Below, one piece after another: positions 8,239 through 8,658 of a stretch of DNA of 8,658 nucleotides (position 1 is the stretch's first letter; each line of letters opens with the position of its first letter). The DNA comes from DATKFM01 sp035544395 (lineage in GTDB: Bacteria > Pseudomonadota > Alphaproteobacteria > Dongiales > Dongiaceae), in the NCBI GenBank assembly GCA_035544395.1, contig DATKFM010000096.1, positions 1 to 8,658 on the forward strand. The letters are read 5' to 3'. A program made the translations under genes and the position numbers. The notes under the pieces were generated by a model. It had not been told where the DNA came from. It searched no databases and worked only from the letters and a program-made list of their open reading frames with translations.

Positions 8239-8658
8239 TCAGAATGTACTCATCAACCCGCCATCGACGACCAGCAATTGGCCGGTCATGTAGCGGCAGT
8301 ATTTCGACGCGAGGAAAATCACCGTGCCCGATACATCCTCGGGGTATCCGGTCCGGCGCAGCGGAACCTTGCCCTTCTTGACGTACCACTCCTGGAAGTC
8401 CGGCGTTTCCGTCTCATTTACGCCATTCACGATCGACATCGGCGTCAACATGAAGCCCGGCGCCACGGCGTTCACCAGGATGTCATAGGGGCCGAGCTCT
8501 ACCGCCATGGATTTCGTCAGCGCAATGATCGCGCCCTTTGCGGCATTGTAGGCGCCGCATTCGCCGCTGGCGGCGAAGCCCTGGATCGAGGCGATGCTGA
8601 TGATGCGGCCCGACTTCCTTGCAACCAGATGCGGCGCCACCAGCTTCGAGCCCATGTA
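8239..8658 (-). CDS. Second short-chain dehydrogenase/reductase, partial (N-terminus beyond the right edge)
   Basis: Only the C-terminal 139 residues are present; the frame is open to base 8658, and about 110 residues with the Rossmann nucleotide-binding motif lie outside. The catalytic Ser (SIASIQG) and YNAAK are visible with the correct 13-residue Ser-to-Tyr spacing. They are followed by ILVNAVAPGF, the substrate-loop region VNGVNETETPDFQEWYVKKG, RRTGYPEDVSGTVIFLAS and the C-terminal MTGQLLVVDGG. These are standard for classical SDRs. The ATG at 8655 is an internal methionine, not the start. It sits just upstream of the binding-protein gene in the same direction, so it is probably the proximal part of the importer operon and may oxidise the imported sugar or a derivative. 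It differs clearly in the substrate loop from the SDR at 1614-2378, so the two are unlikely to be redundant copies. Confidence 0.88.
   Translation of the reverse strand, partial: YMGSKLVAPHLVARKSGRIISIASIQGFAASGECGAYNAAKGAIIALTKSMAVELGPYDILVNAVAPGFMLTPMSIVNGVNETETPDFQEWYVKKGKVPLRRTGYPEDVSGTVIFLASKYCRYMTGQLLVVDGGLMSTF

Overview
The window is a dense, high-GC stretch that looks alphaproteobacterial (Rhizobiales or Rhodospirillales style). This is an inference from GC content, codon use and family resemblance, not a database match. It holds part or all of nine genes. Together they look like a carbohydrate uptake and catabolism cluster built around a CUT1-type ABC importer. No RNA genes, insertion sequences, CRISPR arrays or phage genes are visible.

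Layout from left to right. A truncated gene on the minus strand (1-1434) encodes a thiamine-pyrophosphate enzyme of the acetolactate-synthase superfamily. It has no ATG at its start and runs off the left edge. Across a control region of about 180 bases it diverges from a plus-strand unit: an SDR dehydrogenase (1614-2378), a VOC/glyoxalase-fold metalloprotein (2389-2829) and a MalK/UgpC-type transport ATPase (2904-4007). From the right edge, a minus-strand unit runs toward it: the C-terminal part of a second SDR (8239-8658), a Tat-exported substrate-binding protein (6847-8190), a MalF-type permease (5863-6756), a MalG-type permease (5008-5856) and an aldose 1-epimerase-like protein (4019-5011). 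The two units meet tail to tail with only 11 bases between stop codons.

The inferred joint role runs as follows. The binding protein captures a sugar in the periplasm, the two permeases form the channel, and the ATPase encoded on the opposite strand energises it. The mutarotase, translationally coupled to the second permease, would interconvert sugar anomers. Two NAD(P)-dependent SDRs would oxidise the sugar or a derived acid. The VOC protein and the TPP enzyme would act on later intermediates, the TPP enzyme probably on a 2-keto acid or a related carbonyl compound. The substrate cannot be read from the sequence. No kinase, lactonase, dehydratase, aldolase or regulator lies in the window, so the pathway is only partly visible.

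The most striking non-coding element is a strong hairpin (6803-6832) between the binding-protein gene and the first permease gene. It has no following T-tract, and its position suggests control of relative expression. The most interesting system-level feature is the combination of a TPP lyase/ligase-like enzyme, two SDRs, a VOC enzyme and a mutarotase with one split importer. This could be an uncharacterised sugar-degradation route.
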